Below, piece by piece: positions 26,108-36,388 of a stretch of 64,000 bases of DNA. The stretch lies in contig NZ_LMNG01000009.1 of the NCBI RefSeq assembly GCF_001423295.1, positions 1-64,000 on the forward strand, given 5' to 3'. The notes under the pieces were generated by a model that was given only the letters and a program-made list of their open reading frames with translations, did no database searches and was not told where the DNA came from. The stretch comes from Methylobacterium sp. Leaf112 (GTDB lineage Bacteria > Pseudomonadota > Alphaproteobacteria > Rhizobiales > Beijerinckiaceae). A program made the translations under genes and the position numbers. Position 1 is the stretch's first letter, and every line of letters begins with the position of its first letter.

Positions 26108-26139
26108 AAAAAATCCGCACCGGAACTCCGGTGCGGATC
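26108..26139 (-). terminator. Terminator after the DUF1013 gene
   Basis: On the minus strand ATCCGCACCGGA and TCCGGTGCGGAT form a perfect 12-bp stem with a tight loop, followed by TTTTTTC: a textbook Rho-independent terminator 28 bases beyond the stop. Confidence 0.93.
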
Positions 26140-26166
26140 GGGTTCGTCCATATCTGACGGCGAGAA

Positions 26167-26880
26167 TCAGTCCTCGTCGTCATCCGTGTCGGTGTTGCGC
26201 ATGCCCTTGAGCTTGGCGAACACGGAATCGGCGTTGAGCTTCTCGTCGCGCACGGAGCGGTGATGCTCGTCGGTCTCGGTGTAGTCCGTCGCCGTCGAGA
26301 CTTCCGTCGGCAGCAGCGTGGCGCCACCGTCCGTCGGCAGCACGGCGGGCCGATCCTTGGCCGAACGCTGGACTTCGAAGTCGAGGTCGATCTGCGTGCA
26401 CAGGCCTAGGGTCACCGGGTCCATGGGCTGGAGCGAGGCCGAGTTCCAGTGCGTGCGCTCGCGGATCTGCTGGATCGTCGACTTGGTGGTACCGACGAGT
26501 CGGATGACCTGCGCGTCCTTGAGCTCGGGGTGGTTGCGCAGGAGCCAGAGGATGGCGTTGGGGCGGTCCTGGCGGCGCGAGAGCGGGGTGTAGCGCGGAC
26601 CCTTGGTGGTGCGCTTGACCTCGGGCAGCTTCACCTTCGAGACGGCGACCTTGAGCTTGTAGTTCGGCACCCGCTGGGCGCGCTCGATCTCGTCGCGGGT
26701 GAGCTGGCCCGTGGTGATCGGGTCGAGACCCTTGATGCCGGCCGCGACCTCTCCGTCGGCGATGCCCTTCACCTCGAGGGGGTGCAGCTTGCAGAATTCA
26801 GCGATCTGCTCGAAGGCCAGGGAGGTGTTCTCCACCAGCCACACGGCTGTGGCCTTCGGCATCAACGGGCCTTGGGTCAT
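26167..26880 (-). CDS. DUF1013 (TrcR-like) alphaproteobacterial regulator
   Basis: A 237-aa protein, MTQGPLMPKATAVWLVENTS; MPKATAV at 26862 is an equally possible start. The core FEQIAEFCKLHPLEVKGIADG looks like a helix-turn-helix. A second segment (RPNAILWLLRNHPELKDAQV then RLVGTTKSTIQQIRERTHW) again suggests HTH-type DNA recognition. The tail is acidic (NTDTDDDED). DUF1013 is nearly universal in alphaproteobacteria; from memory, the Caulobacter member was named TrcR and associates with RNA polymerase. It sits alone with a strong terminator. I rate the family assignment high and the detailed role moderate. Confidence 0.88.
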   Translation of the reverse strand: MTQGPLMPKATAVWLVENTSLAFEQIAEFCKLHPLEVKGIADGEVAAGIKGLDPITTGQLTRDEIERAQRVPNYKLKVAVSKVKLPEVKRTTKGPRYTPLSRRQDRPNAILWLLRNHPELKDAQVIRLVGTTKSTIQQIRERTHWNSASLQPMDPVTLGLCTQIDLDFEVQRSAKDRPAVLPTDGGATLLPTEVSTATDYTETDEHHRSVRDEKLNADSVFAKLKGMRNTDTDDDED

Positions 26881-27019
26881 CGGGCAACTCCAACGGTTGG
26901 GGCGGGACGGGCGTCGGGGCGCCGCCGACGTGGCGCCGCTCGCTCCGGCCTGGGACTGGCCGGCAGCATCCCGTCTCAACGCTGCAATAGGGGAGTTGCG
27001 TCTATACAGGTTGCGGAGG

Positions 27020-27049
27020 GGGATGCGCAATTGCGATCGCGCGCATCCC
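27020..27049 (-). terminator. Hairpin after prs
   Basis: GGGATGCGC and GCGCATCCC form a 9-bp stem around a 12-base loop, 19 bases past the prs stop. There is no T-run, so termination is plausible but not certain. Confidence 0.45.
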
Positions 27050-27067
27050 GTCCCGCTCAGCACGGTA

Positions 27068-28012
<945 letters not shown>

Positions 28013-28173
28013 GCCGGGGTCTTCATCTCGCGATCCTTCGCCCGCCGAGCCGTCCAACCAGGGTCACGAACCAAATCGTAGAAACCCGGAGCGGTTTGTC
28101 GGGCCGGTCCATACCAGCCGACGGGGGGGCGTCACAATGCCTTCACGCACTCTGCCCCTGCGCCCTGCACAGA

Positions 28174-28401
28174 TCAGGGCTCGAGCAGCCGGTGCAGGTG
28201 CACGATGAAGTAGCGCGTCTCGGCGCTGTCGACCGTGGATTGCGCCTTGGCCTTCCAGGCGCTCTGGGCGGACGCATAGTCGGGATAGATGCCGACGATA
28301 TCGAGGTCCTTCACGTCGCGAAAGTTCACGCCGTCGAGGCTTTCCAGTTGCCCACCGAAGACCAGGTGCAGTTTCTGGGCGCTGTCGATAGTGGTTGTCA
28401 T
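28174..28401 (-). CDS. DUF4170 protein
   Basis: A 75-aa protein starting MTTTIDSAQKLHLVFGGQLE. The blocks LVFGGQLESLDGVNFRD, DLDIVGIYPDYASAQSAWKA and the C-terminal TRYFIVHLHRLLEP are the family hallmark of DUF4170, a short alphaproteobacterial protein of unknown function. No membrane or secretion signal is present. It lies between prs and xseA on the same strand but with gaps over 140 bases, so operon membership is unclear. Confidence 0.85.
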   Translation of the reverse strand: MTTTIDSAQKLHLVFGGQLESLDGVNFRDVKDLDIVGIYPDYASAQSAWKAKAQSTVDSAETRYFIVHLHRLLEP

Positions 28402-28546
28402 CGCGGCTCCTTCGTATCGTGCGGCCTGCCTTCGGGGCTGGCTCAGGCATGCGCCGTGCCGCGGTTCGCAAACGCGGCCCCGTTCGTCAACCCACGGGTG
28501 GGCAGGCGTGCGCGGCACAGCCGGGGCCGTTCGCGAGGCCGAGCCT

Positions 28547-30190
28547 TCAGCCTTCGAACAGGGAGCCCTGGACGAGGGCCTTGGCCGCCGGTTTCCGTGG
28601 GGCGCGCTTGGGACGTGCCGGTGCCGGAACGCCCTCCCCGCTCGATGCGGCGGCGGTCTCGGCCCGCGCCGCCAGGGTGCCATCGGCGAATTCCAGGGTG
28701 AAGCGCTCGGCCGCCGACGCGGCCACGGTGCTGCGCAGGGCCGCGCCCGACCCGTCGCGAACCAGGGCGAAGCCGCGCGCCAGGACGGCGCGGTAGCTCA
28801 GAGAAGCGAGGAGGCTCGCCAGGGTCCCGAGGCGGTCGCGGCGGCGCTCCGTGAGTCGGCCGCCGGCCCGGTCGAGGCGGCCCTGGAGGGCATCGAGCCG
28901 GTCGCGGCGCCGTGCGCCCTCGGCATCGGCTCGGGCTAAAGTGGCGTCGCGCGCCACGACGAGACGGCGGCCGAGATAGGCCAGGGCTTCGCCCCTGTGG
29001 CGGGTGCCATGGCGGAGCGCCGCGCCCGGCCGGTCACCGATGCGGGCCAGACGTCCCCGTGCGGTGGCGAGCGCGAGGGTCGGCGGATGCCGTACGAAGC
29101 GCTCGACGAGGCGTGACACTCTCAAACGATGCACGCGGGCATTGCCGGCCAGCGCCGGCCCCAGACGGGCCTCGGCGAGGTCGAGGCGCTGGCGCTTGCC
29201 CGCCAGGAAGGTGTCGACCCCAGGCATCGCCCGGACGAGGGCGCGCAGATCGCTGCCCTCCCGGTCGAGCTTGCGCTCGACGGCCTCGCGCTGTCGCCGA
29301 GCGAGGTCGGTCACCTCGGCCATGAGGTCCGCGCGCACCGGCACCGCCATCTCGGCGGCTCCCGTGGGAGTCGGCGCCCGCCGGTCGGAGACGAAGTCGA
29401 TGAGGGTGGTGTCGGTCTCGTGGCCCACCGCGGAGATCAGTGGGATGACCGAGTCCGCGGCGGCACGCACCACCACTTCCTCGTTGAAGGCCCACAGATC
29501 CTCGATGGAGCCGCCGCCGCGTGCCACGATGAGCACGTCGGGGCGTGGGATCGCCCCACCGGGGAGCAGCGCGTTGAAGCCCCGGATTGCGGTGGCGATC
29601 TCGTCGGCCGCCCCCTCCCCCTGCACCCGCACGGGCCAGACGAGGACTGGACGGGGGAAGCGGTCGGCGAGGCGGTGGAGGATATCGCGGATGACCGCCC
29701 CCGTGGGCGAAGTCACCACGCCGACGACGCGCGGCAGGTAGGGAATCGGCCGTTTGCGCTCGGCCGCGAACAGACCCTCGGCGGCGAGCACGCGCTTGCG
29801 CTCCTCCAGCAACGCCATCCAGGCGCCGATGCCCGCGGGCTCCAGGGTCTCGATGACGATCTGGTACGAGGATTTGCCCGGAAACGTCGTGATCCGGCCC
29901 GTGGCGACGACCTCCAACCCCTCCTGCGGCTTCTGGCGAAGGCGGGCGAACGTGCCCTTCCACACCACCGCATCGATGCGGGCGGTGCCATCCTTCAGGG
30001 AGAAATAGGCGTGGCCCGAGCCGTGCTGGCCGCGAAAGCCCGATATCTCACCTCGTAGGCGGACATGGCCGAAGGCGTCTTCCAAGGTCCGCTTCAGGGC
30101 CGAGGCAAGGTCGCCGACAGACCATTCGGGGACGTTCGAGACGGGCACGCCGGATCTCGAAACGGCGGAAGGCGGGGGAGGAACGGCCAT
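28547..30190 (-). CDS. xseA: Exodeoxyribonuclease VII large subunit
   Basis: A 547-aa nuclease subunit. The N-terminal OB domain (EWSVGDLASALKRTLEDAFG; RLRGEISGFRGQHGSGHAYF) binds single-stranded DNA. The catalytic region has GVVTSPTGAVIRDILHRLADR, DVLIVARGGGSIEDLWAFNE, ISAVGHETDTTLIDFVSDRR and APTPTGAAEMAVP. A long helical C-terminal domain rich in Arg follows (about 300-480), which binds the small XseB subunits. The tail EGVPAPARPKRAPRKPAAKA is basic and low-complexity. xseB is not in the window. It trims single-stranded DNA in repair. Confidence 0.96.
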   Translation of the reverse strand: MAVPPPPSAVSRSGVPVSNVPEWSVGDLASALKRTLEDAFGHVRLRGEISGFRGQHGSGHAYFSLKDGTARIDAVVWKGTFARLRQKPQEGLEVVATGRITTFPGKSSYQIVIETLEPAGIGAWMALLEERKRVLAAEGLFAAERKRPIPYLPRVVGVVTSPTGAVIRDILHRLADRFPRPVLVWPVRVQGEGAADEIATAIRGFNALLPGGAIPRPDVLIVARGGGSIEDLWAFNEEVVVRAAADSVIPLISAVGHETDTTLIDFVSDRRAPTPTGAAEMAVPVRADLMAEVTDLARRQREAVERKLDREGSDLRALVRAMPGVDTFLAGKRQRLDLAEARLGPALAGNARVHRLRVSRLVERFVRHPPTLALATARGRLARIGDRPGAALRHGTRHRGEALAYLGRRLVVARDATLARADAEGARRRDRLDALQGRLDRAGGRLTERRRDRLGTLASLLASLSYRAVLARGFALVRDGSGAALRSTVAASAAERFTLEFADGTLAARAETAAASSGEGVPAPARPKRAPRKPAAKALVQGSLFEG

Positions 30191-30274
30191 GGCGGCGAAC
30201 GCTAGTGTGGGGCGCCGTGCAGGTAAAGGGCGGCACCCTGAGGGTATTCGAGCATCAGGCCGCTCTGAGGTCGA

Positions 30275-30397
30275 CTATAGTAAGATGGAGAGAAGCAGGG
30301 CGACGCAGGCGGTGGGGAAAGCGCCGACGGCCAAAGCCCAGTACCAGCTCGGTGCGCTGTGTGAACGGCGATTGTCGTTGCACGCCCGCATTGGCAT
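30275..30397 (-). CDS. Putative 40-residue single-pass membrane peptide
   Basis: A short frame starting MPMRACNDNRRSHSAPSWYW and ending in one hydrophobic segment (ALAVGAFPTACVALLLSILL). The hydrophilic head with CNDNR followed by a membrane anchor resembles many small alphaproteobacterial membrane peptides. A longer open frame extends upstream to 30658 but its extra part lacks coding character. It fills the gap between xseA and purD. No homolog is recognised with certainty, and no strong ribosome site is seen. Confidence 0.35.
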   Translation of the reverse strand: MPMRACNDNRRSHSAPSWYWALAVGAFPTACVALLLSILL

Positions 30398-30641
30398 CCG
30401 CCCGCTGACCACATACCGCGCGGCATTGATGCCCTGGAATCTGGGCGAAGCCATCGAATAAGAGACGGATTTGCGACATCCTGGCATGATCCATCTAGAA
30501 CTCCGGAACGGGCACCGGGTTCCCCATGTCCTGTCGAGAAGATCGGGTTGGGTGTGCGTTGGGGCTCCATCCCGTGCAAAGCCGCGCGGACTGTCCGAAT
30601 CCGCCTTTTCAAGGGCGCTCTTTTGGGGAAGAGCTTGGCCC

Positions 30642-31925
30642 ATGAACATCCTCCTCATCGGCTCCGGGGGGCGCGAGCATGCCCTCGCCTACGCGCTGAC
30701 CAAGAGCCCGCTCTGCGAGCGCCTGTTTTCCGCGCCGGGCAATCCCGGAACCGCGGCGTTTGGTCAGAATCGACCGGACCTCGACGTCGCCGACCACGCC
30801 GCCGTCCAGGCGTTCTGCGCGCAGAACACCATCGGCCTCGTGGTGATCGGACCCGAGGTGCCCCTCGTGGCCGGCCTCGTGGACGACCTCGCCGCGGCCG
30901 GCATCCGCGCGTTCGGTCCGACGAAGGCCGCCGCCCAACTCGAGGGCTCGAAGGGCTTCACCAAGGATCTGTGCGCCGCGTACGGCATTCCCACCGCTGC
31001 CTTCGCGCGCTTCACGAATCGTGATGCCGCCCTCGCCTACCTTGCCGAGCGCGGTGCGCCCATCGTGGTGAAGGCCGATGGCCTCGCCGCCGGCAAGGGC
31101 GTCGTGGTGGCCGAGACCCTCGATCAGGCCGAGGCCGCCGTGCGGGCCATGCTGACCGAGCCCGGCGCCGAAATCGTCATTGAGGAGTGCCTGTTCGGCG
31201 AGGAAGCAAGCTTCTTCGCCCTGTGCGACGGAACGCGCGCCGTCCCCATCGGTACGGCCCAGGACCACAAGCGGGTGTTCGACGGGGATCGCGGTCCCAA
31301 CACCGGCGGCATGGGCGCGTACTCGCCCGCCACCATCCTCACCCCCGCCTTGGAACGGGCGGTGATGGAGACCATCATCGCGCCGACCCTCGCCGGCATG
31401 CGCGCCCGTGGAACGCCGTTCACCGGCATCCTCTATGCCGGCCTCATGCTCACGGTCGATGGGCCGAAACTCATCGAGTACAACACCCGCTTCGGCGATC
31501 CCGAGGCGCAGGTGCTGATGCCGCGCCTCGCCGGAGACCTCCTCCCGGCCCTGATCGCGGCCTGCGACGGCAACGTGTCCGGCGTCGATCTCCCGTTCGA
31601 CGAAAGTCGCGCGGCGCTGACCGTGGTGATGGCGGCGGCCGGTTATCCCGGCGCGGTGATGCGCGGCTCGGTGATCCGGGGGGTCGACGCGGCGGATGCG
31701 AGCGACGACGTCATCGTGTTCCAGGCCGGCACCCGCATCGAGAACGGGCAGCTGCTCGCCGATGGCGGACGCGTGCTCACCGTGACGGCCCTGGGGGCCA
31801 GTATGATGGAAGCCCAGGCCCGCGCTTACACGGCCATCGCCCGGATCGACTGGCCGGAAGGGTTCTGCCGCCGGGACATCGGCCGCCGCGCCGTGGCCCG
31901 CGAGGTCGCCGGCGGGGGGATCTGA
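30642..31925 (+). CDS. purD: Phosphoribosylamine-glycine ligase
   Basis: A 427-aa ATP-grasp enzyme of purine synthesis that joins phosphoribosylamine and glycine. It starts [20 protein letters not shown]. Landmarks: [28 protein letters not shown], the ATP-binding segment [20 protein letters not shown], metal-binding [10 protein letters not shown] and the [15 protein letters not shown] signature. The C-terminal domain ends with an Arg-rich tail. The open frame extends upstream, but ATG 30642 is where the conserved N-terminus begins. It is transcribed alone. Confidence 0.97.
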   Translation: MNILLIGSGGREHALAYALTKSPLCERLFSAPGNPGTAAFGQNRPDLDVADHAAVQAFCAQNTIGLVVIGPEVPLVAGLVDDLAAAGIRAFGPTKAAAQLEGSKGFTKDLCAAYGIPTAAFARFTNRDAALAYLAERGAPIVVKADGLAAGKGVVVAETLDQAEAAVRAMLTEPGAEIVIEECLFGEEASFFALCDGTRAVPIGTAQDHKRVFDGDRGPNTGGMGAYSPATILTPALERAVMETIIAPTLAGMRARGTPFTGILYAGLMLTVDGPKLIEYNTRFGDPEAQVLMPRLAGDLLPALIAACDGNVSGVDLPFDESRAALTVVMAAAGYPGAVMRGSVIRGVDAADASDDVIVFQAGTRIENGQLLADGGRVLTVTALGASMMEAQARAYTAIARIDWPEGFCRRDIGRRAVAREVAGGGI

Positions 31926-32136
31926 AGCGCTGTCCTTCGTCCGTTTGAGGGCGACGCTCCAAATTCCCGTCGTTGTCGCGACTTTCGCCGAAGGCCGGTC
32001 TCAGCATTTCGGGGCGATGCTCTGGCGTTCGCCTCGCGGAGCGTAGCCATCCGGTTCGGGCCGGGGAAGCCAAAGGCTCGGCGGTGACCTATCTCGGGAG
32101 GCACGGAGCCCCGACCTCGAGCGCAAAGGCATCAGC

Positions 32137-33039
32137 ATGGATACATCGGCAGGCCATGGCCGATACGGCTACAGCGCGCTGCCCGATCGGCCGGTCTACG
32201 ACTGGCCGGGGGGCAAGCGCTTGGCCGTGTACGTCGCCCTCAACCTCGAAACCTTCGATTTCGGATCTGGGCTCGGCGCCGAGCTCGCGCCCGGAGGCCC
32301 CCAACCGGACGTGCTGAACTACGCTTGGCGCGATTGGGGCAACCGCATCGGCGCGTGGCGGATGAAGGCGATGCTCGACAGTCTCGCCCTGCCGGCGAGC
32401 GTGCTCGTCAACAGTCGGCTCTATGCGGATTGCCCGGGACTCATCGAAGCGTTCCGGGCCCGTGGCGACGAGATCGTCGGCCACGGCCGCACCAATGCCG
32501 AGCGTCAGGGCACCCTAGACGAGGCCGCCGAGCGGCGCCTCATCGCCGAGGCGACGGAGATCCTCGCCCGGCACGAGGGCGAGCCGCCGGCTGGTTGGCT
32601 CGGCCCCTGGATCTCGCAATCGCGGGTGACGCCGGATCTCCTGGCCGAGGCCGGGTACCGCTACCTTCTCGACTGGGCGCATGACGATCAGCCGGTGTGG
32701 TTCGCGACGCGCGGAGGGCGGCGCATCCTCTCGGTGCCTTATCCGCAGGAACTGAACGATATCCCGGCCATCGTCGCCCGTAAGGACACCGGCCGTCAGT
32801 TCGCGGAAGCCCTCGTCGATGGCTTCGACGAGATGCTGGTCCAGTCTCAGGATGCCCCTCTGGTCATGGGGATCGCATTGCATCCCTACATCGTCGGCCA
32901 ACCACACCGCCTGAAGCCCTTGCGTGCGGCCCTGGAGCACATCGCGGCGCACCGGGACGCGGTCTGGCTCACCACCGCCGGTGCCATCGCCGACCATGTT
33001 TACGCGATGGCCGACGGGGCGCCCGCCGTGAACGAATAA
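32137..33039 (+). CDS. Polysaccharide deacetylase family protein (allantoinase PuuE-like)
   Basis: A 300-aa NodB-fold enzyme. The N-terminus YDWPGGKRLAVYVALNLETF followed by NYAWRDWGNRIGAWRM is typical of the PuuE-like subgroup that acts on small amides or unusual polysaccharides. LVNSRLYADCPGLIEAFRAR, then EIVGHGRTNAE, contains the metal-binding region. WLGPWISQSRVTPDLLAEAG and the late H in MGIALHPYIVGQPHR complete the set. The first acidic metal ligand of canonical NodB enzymes (TFDD) is replaced by LETFDF, as in PuuE relatives. No uricase or allantoin genes are nearby, so the substrate is open. Confidence 0.82.
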   Translation: MDTSAGHGRYGYSALPDRPVYDWPGGKRLAVYVALNLETFDFGSGLGAELAPGGPQPDVLNYAWRDWGNRIGAWRMKAMLDSLALPASVLVNSRLYADCPGLIEAFRARGDEIVGHGRTNAERQGTLDEAAERRLIAEATEILARHEGEPPAGWLGPWISQSRVTPDLLAEAGYRYLLDWAHDDQPVWFATRGGRRILSVPYPQELNDIPAIVARKDTGRQFAEALVDGFDEMLVQSQDAPLVMGIALHPYIVGQPHRLKPLRAALEHIAAHRDAVWLTTAGAIADHVYAMADGAPAVNE

Positions 33040-33061
33040 CGCGTTTCGCGACCCCCAAACA

Positions 33062-33095
33062 GCGACACCCCGAGGATTTCTCCTCGGGGTGTCGC
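33062..33095. terminator. Bidirectional terminator hairpin
   Basis: GCGACACCCCGAGGA and TCCTCGGGGTGTCGC form a perfect 15-bp stem with a TTTC loop between a plus-strand gene and a minus-strand gene that converge here. T-tracts are poor on both sides, but the position and stem strength argue for shared termination. Confidence 0.75.
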
Positions 33096-33162
33096 CTCGA
33101 CGAAAGCGGCCAGATGATCGGGGCTGGGGACGCTCAGGCCGAACCTGAAGGTCCCGCAGGTC

Positions 33163-34001
33163 CTAGTACGAGCCGAACTTGTAGTTCAGGCCGGCGCGGA
33201 CGACGGCGAACTCGGTGCCGGAGTTGCGGCCGGCGAAGCCGGGCTGACGGTAGACGACGTTGTTGGTGTCGACGGCGTAGACGCCGGCGTTGCGGTTGTT
33301 CTGGTCGAGGTTGACGTACAGGCCTTCGACCTTGAACGTCACGGCCGAGGACTTGAAGAAGTTGAAGAACGAGTCGGTGGGGAGGGCGTACTCGATGCCA
33401 CCGCCGGCGGCCCAGCCGGTGCGGAAGCTGTCGTTGCCGCGGAAGCCGCCGAAGGAGCGCTCCTCGCTGCCGGCGCCGTAGGCGAAGCCGCCGGTGCCGT
33501 ACACGAGGGTGCGGTCGAAGGCGTAGCCGAGGCGGCCGCGGACGGTGCCGAAGTAGTCGAGGCTGGCGGTGCCGCGGGGATCGACGAAGGTGACGCCGGC
33601 GACGGGAGCGAAGCCGGGGGTCAGGACGAAGTTGTTCCGGCTACGGCCGAAGTCGACGTACTGGGCGTCGGCTTCGATACCGACGACCACGCCCGAGCCC
33701 GGGGTGAACTGGTAGTTGTAGCCGATCTGACCGCCGCCGGTGAAACCTTCGTTCGAACGGTCGGAGTAGGCGACCTGCGAGGGGCCACCGGCGCCGGCAA
33801 GACCAGCGGCGCCGCCGCGGACCAGGTTCGGGAACACGTTGTTGTAGACGTTGGTGTCGCGGTTCGAGGCGTCGAAGCCGTAACCGGCGTTGAAACCGGC
33901 GTAGAAGCCCGTCCAGGTGAACACCGGCACCGGCACGAACACCGGCGGAGCCGCGCGGCGCGGGCGGCGGCGGTGCTGGCGAGGAAGAGCGTCTTGAACA
34001 T
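33163..34001 (-). pseudogene. Outer-membrane beta-barrel porin-like gene with a frameshift in its signal peptide
   Basis: The mature part encodes a typical Omp25/PorA-like 8-strand barrel: FVPVPVFTWTGFYAGFNAGY, later GQIGYNYQFTPGSGVVVGIE, a TVRGRLGYAFDRTLVYGTGG motif and the terminal VVRAGLNYKFGSY. The only good start is ATG 34001, giving the signal-peptide start MFKTLFLASTAAA, but this frame does not run into the barrel. A shift equal to a loss of 1 (mod 3) bases is needed around 33945-33965, and the usual end of the signal peptide (an AFAADLP-like stretch) is missing there. Either a deletion of roughly 20-30 bases occurred in this GC-repeat-rich spot, or it is a sequencing or assembly error. 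Without repair no exported protein is made. Confidence 0.75.
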
Positions 34002-34257
34002 TGTGTGACTGCCAGAAAAGCTGAGGCGCACTCTCGGTGCGGCGTGACCTGGGCTTAGCAAGGCTTGGCACGACGCTTCTAGTGTATTTCGGCAACACCG
34101 AGATTGGATCGCATCATCAATGGAAAAGACCAGTCCTTTACTTTGTGTTTACATTAATTGTTTGAGCGGAGGCGATAACGCAGGGTTTGCCATTCGGTTC
34201 CGCGATAGGGTCGCTTTTTTAGGATTTGCCCGAATGGCCCGGGTGATCGCGTGAGCC

Positions 34258-34722
34258 TCAGTGCGGCGCGAACACCGTGATGTTGCTGTTGAGCTGATAG
34301 GCGGGGGCGGGCGGCGTGTTGACGAACCGCAGGCGGATAGGACTTTCGCCGAGGATCGCCCCGAAGGCCGGTGTGACGGAGATCGGAAGGCACCGTGACA
34401 GGGCGCCGGTCGCAGCGTCCTCGTAGCGTTTGCGGGCTTCCCCGTCGCCGTTCAGCCGCCGGGCGGTGACGAGGGGCGGCCCTCGCAGGGCGCCCGTCTT
34501 GTCGAGGCCGAAGCGGAACGCGATCAACGATCCCTCGGTCCCCGGCGGCACCGACCAGCACGCGGCTAGAGCGGTGCGAAGATCCATCCAGTTGTTGATG
34601 GGTGACGGACCCTGGGCCAGGGCGGCTGCGCACAAGACGGTGGACACGCCTCCGAGAAGCGCCGCGCTGAAGGGGCGCCCGCTCGCCCGTGATCGTGTCC
34701 GTCCGGTGCGCATGCGCCGCAT
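34258..34722 (-). CDS. Exported protein of unknown function
   Basis: A 154-aa protein with a basic N-terminus and signal-like segment (AALLGGVSTVLCAAALAQGP). The mature part contains WMDLRTALAACWSVPPGTEG, a pattern common in Hyphomicrobiales periplasmic proteins that resemble the C-terminal fold of TolA/TonB (AIxxCWxxP, then FRFGLDKTGALRGPP). Two cysteines, in ACW and SRCLP, could form a disulfide. It stands alone between the porin-like gene and the glk group. Function unknown. Confidence 0.72.
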   Translation of the reverse strand: MRRMRTGRTRSRASGRPFSAALLGGVSTVLCAAALAQGPSPINNWMDLRTALAACWSVPPGTEGSLIAFRFGLDKTGALRGPPLVTARRLNGDGEARKRYEDAATGALSRCLPISVTPAFGAILGESPIRLRFVNTPPAPAYQLNSNITVFAPH

Positions 34723-34769
34723 CTTAGGCGAGCGTTTACGCCTGTGTAAAATCGCCTTGGACTCTTCGC

Positions 34770-35294
34770 TCAGTGTTCCCGCTCGGGTGGCGCCAGGTCG
34801 CCGGGAATCCGACGCGGGTCGCCGTAGAGGTCGTCGAGCGCCCCGAGGACGGCCTTGGTCCAGCGTCCCGTCCCGTCGTCGCCGGGATGCCCGCCGGCAT
34901 AGGCCTCGATCCAGAAGTCGATCTCCTCGTCGCCGAGGTGGATCGTCCGGATTCGCTGGCGGAGGCGAAGCAGATCGGTGCGTGCGCGCAATTCGACCTC
35001 GTCCTCGCGCAGGTCGTCGCGGGCCTCCCGCACGGAGATCAGCTGGGTCGCGGAGGACAGGGTGGTACGGTCGAACGCCAGGACGGCACCCTGCCGAACA
35101 TCGCGGGCGGTGAGCCCCGCCGCACCGTCGTCCCGGCGGTCCTGCATCGCCTGGGCGACGAGGCCTGCCACGGTGCGATCCCGGAAGAAGCGCAGGCTCG
35201 GCCGGTCGCCGTCTCCTGTCGGGGCAACGGACAGTCGGTCGAGGATCCAGGCCTCGACCAGATCGGGTACGACGATGGGGTGATGCAGCTGCAT
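34770..35294 (-). CDS. Hypothetical protein downstream of glucokinase
   Basis: A 174-aa acidic, soluble protein starting MQLHHPIVVPDLVEAWILDR. Most of it looks alpha-helical (VREARDDLREDEVELRARTD; LLRLRQRIRTIHLGDEEIDF). No signal peptide, membrane segment or known motif is seen. The start is 8 bases after the glk stop, so it is probably co-transcribed with glk. I do not recognise the family; its position suggests, but does not show, a link to sugar metabolism. Confidence 0.65.
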   Translation of the reverse strand: MQLHHPIVVPDLVEAWILDRLSVAPTGDGDRPSLRFFRDRTVAGLVAQAMQDRRDDGAAGLTARDVRQGAVLAFDRTTLSSATQLISVREARDDLREDEVELRARTDLLRLRQRIRTIHLGDEEIDFWIEAYAGGHPGDDGTGRWTKAVLGALDDLYGDPRRIPGDLAPPEREH

Positions 35295-35302
35295 CCCCGC
35301 GC

Positions 35303-36313
35303 TCAGTCCGCCGTCCAGGTCTGACCGTGATACACGAACACGTCCGGCCGGCTCGCCAAGGCGGCGAGGCCCGAAAGGGCCGGGTCGTGGAGGGCGATCA
35401 CGCTGGTTGGAATCGCCTCCATCTGCGCGACGAAGGGCGGCTTGTGCTCGAAGGCGGCGCGGAAGCTGCCCTGGTGCAGCACATCGATGATCCGGGGGGC
35501 GATGCCGCCGCCGATGTAGACCCCGCCGGTGGCGAGGAACGTCAGGGCGAGGTCGCCGCAGACCCGGCCGAGCAGCTTGGCGAAGAGCGCGAGGGCGGCC
35601 GCCGCATCCGGGTCCGTGCCGCCGAGTCCTGCCTCGGTGACCGCGGCGGGATCGAGCCTGGGGCCGTCCTCTCCAGTGCGCAGACGATGCAGACCGGCGT
35701 GCAGGCGCGACAGGCCTGGCCCGGAGAGCAACGCCTCGACGGTGATCCGTCCCTCGATCCGCTCCAGGTGCGGCCACAGGGCGTGCTCCTCGGCGTCGCT
35801 CGGGCCGAAATCCACGTGCCCGCTCTCCGTCGAGACGATGGCGAGGCGATCCCCCACGGGCAGCAGGGCCGCCGCGCCGAAACCCGTGCCGGGGCCGAGG
35901 ACGAGGCGGGCGCCCTGATCACCCTTGATCCCACCCTCGCGATGGGGACCCACCGGGGTCAACTCGCCGGGACTGATCTCGGCCGCGCCCGCCGCCACCG
36001 GCACGTAGTCGTTGACGATCACCGCCCGCGACAGGCCGAAATCCCGGCCGATCCGCGCGCCCTCGATCACCCAATGGGCGTTGGTAAGCTGTACCGCCGG
36101 GCCATCGACGCGCGCGGCGACGGCCAGGATGGCCGAGCGCGGCGGCGGACCGCCACCTTCGGCGAGCGCCGCCCGGATCGCGGCGCTCGGGTCTGGATGG
36201 CCGGCCGTCTCGACATGGGCGAGAAGGCGCGGCTGTGCACCGGACTTCGGCACCACGGCGAAGCGGGCGTTGGTGCCGCCGATATCGCCGACGAGGACCG
36301 GAAATTCGAACAT
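35303..36313 (-). CDS. glk: Glucokinase
   Basis: A 336-aa ROK-independent, Glk-family hexokinase. It starts MFEFPVLVGDIGGTNARFAV; the GDIGGTNARF loop binds phosphate. LTNAHWVIEG and VIVNDYVPVA contain the sugar-binding residues including the catalytic Asp, and LVLGPGTGFGAAALLP and STESGHVDFGP are typical. GGVYIGGGIAPRI is the adenosine site. It phosphorylates glucose with ATP. It lies just downstream of otsB, which suggests a pair that recycles glucose released from trehalose. Confidence 0.95.
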   Translation of the reverse strand: MFEFPVLVGDIGGTNARFAVVPKSGAQPRLLAHVETAGHPDPSAAIRAALAEGGGPPPRSAILAVAARVDGPAVQLTNAHWVIEGARIGRDFGLSRAVIVNDYVPVAAGAAEISPGELTPVGPHREGGIKGDQGARLVLGPGTGFGAAALLPVGDRLAIVSTESGHVDFGPSDAEEHALWPHLERIEGRITVEALLSGPGLSRLHAGLHRLRTGEDGPRLDPAAVTEAGLGGTDPDAAAALALFAKLLGRVCGDLALTFLATGGVYIGGGIAPRIIDVLHQGSFRAAFEHKPPFVAQMEAIPTSVIALHDPALSGLAALASRPDVFVYHGQTWTAD

Positions 36314-36388
36314 GCGCGCTCCTTCTCGAAAAAGGCCGGGTTCTCAGGTGTGGCTGACGCGGGTGAGGCCGTTCTGGGCGCGGCCGGG

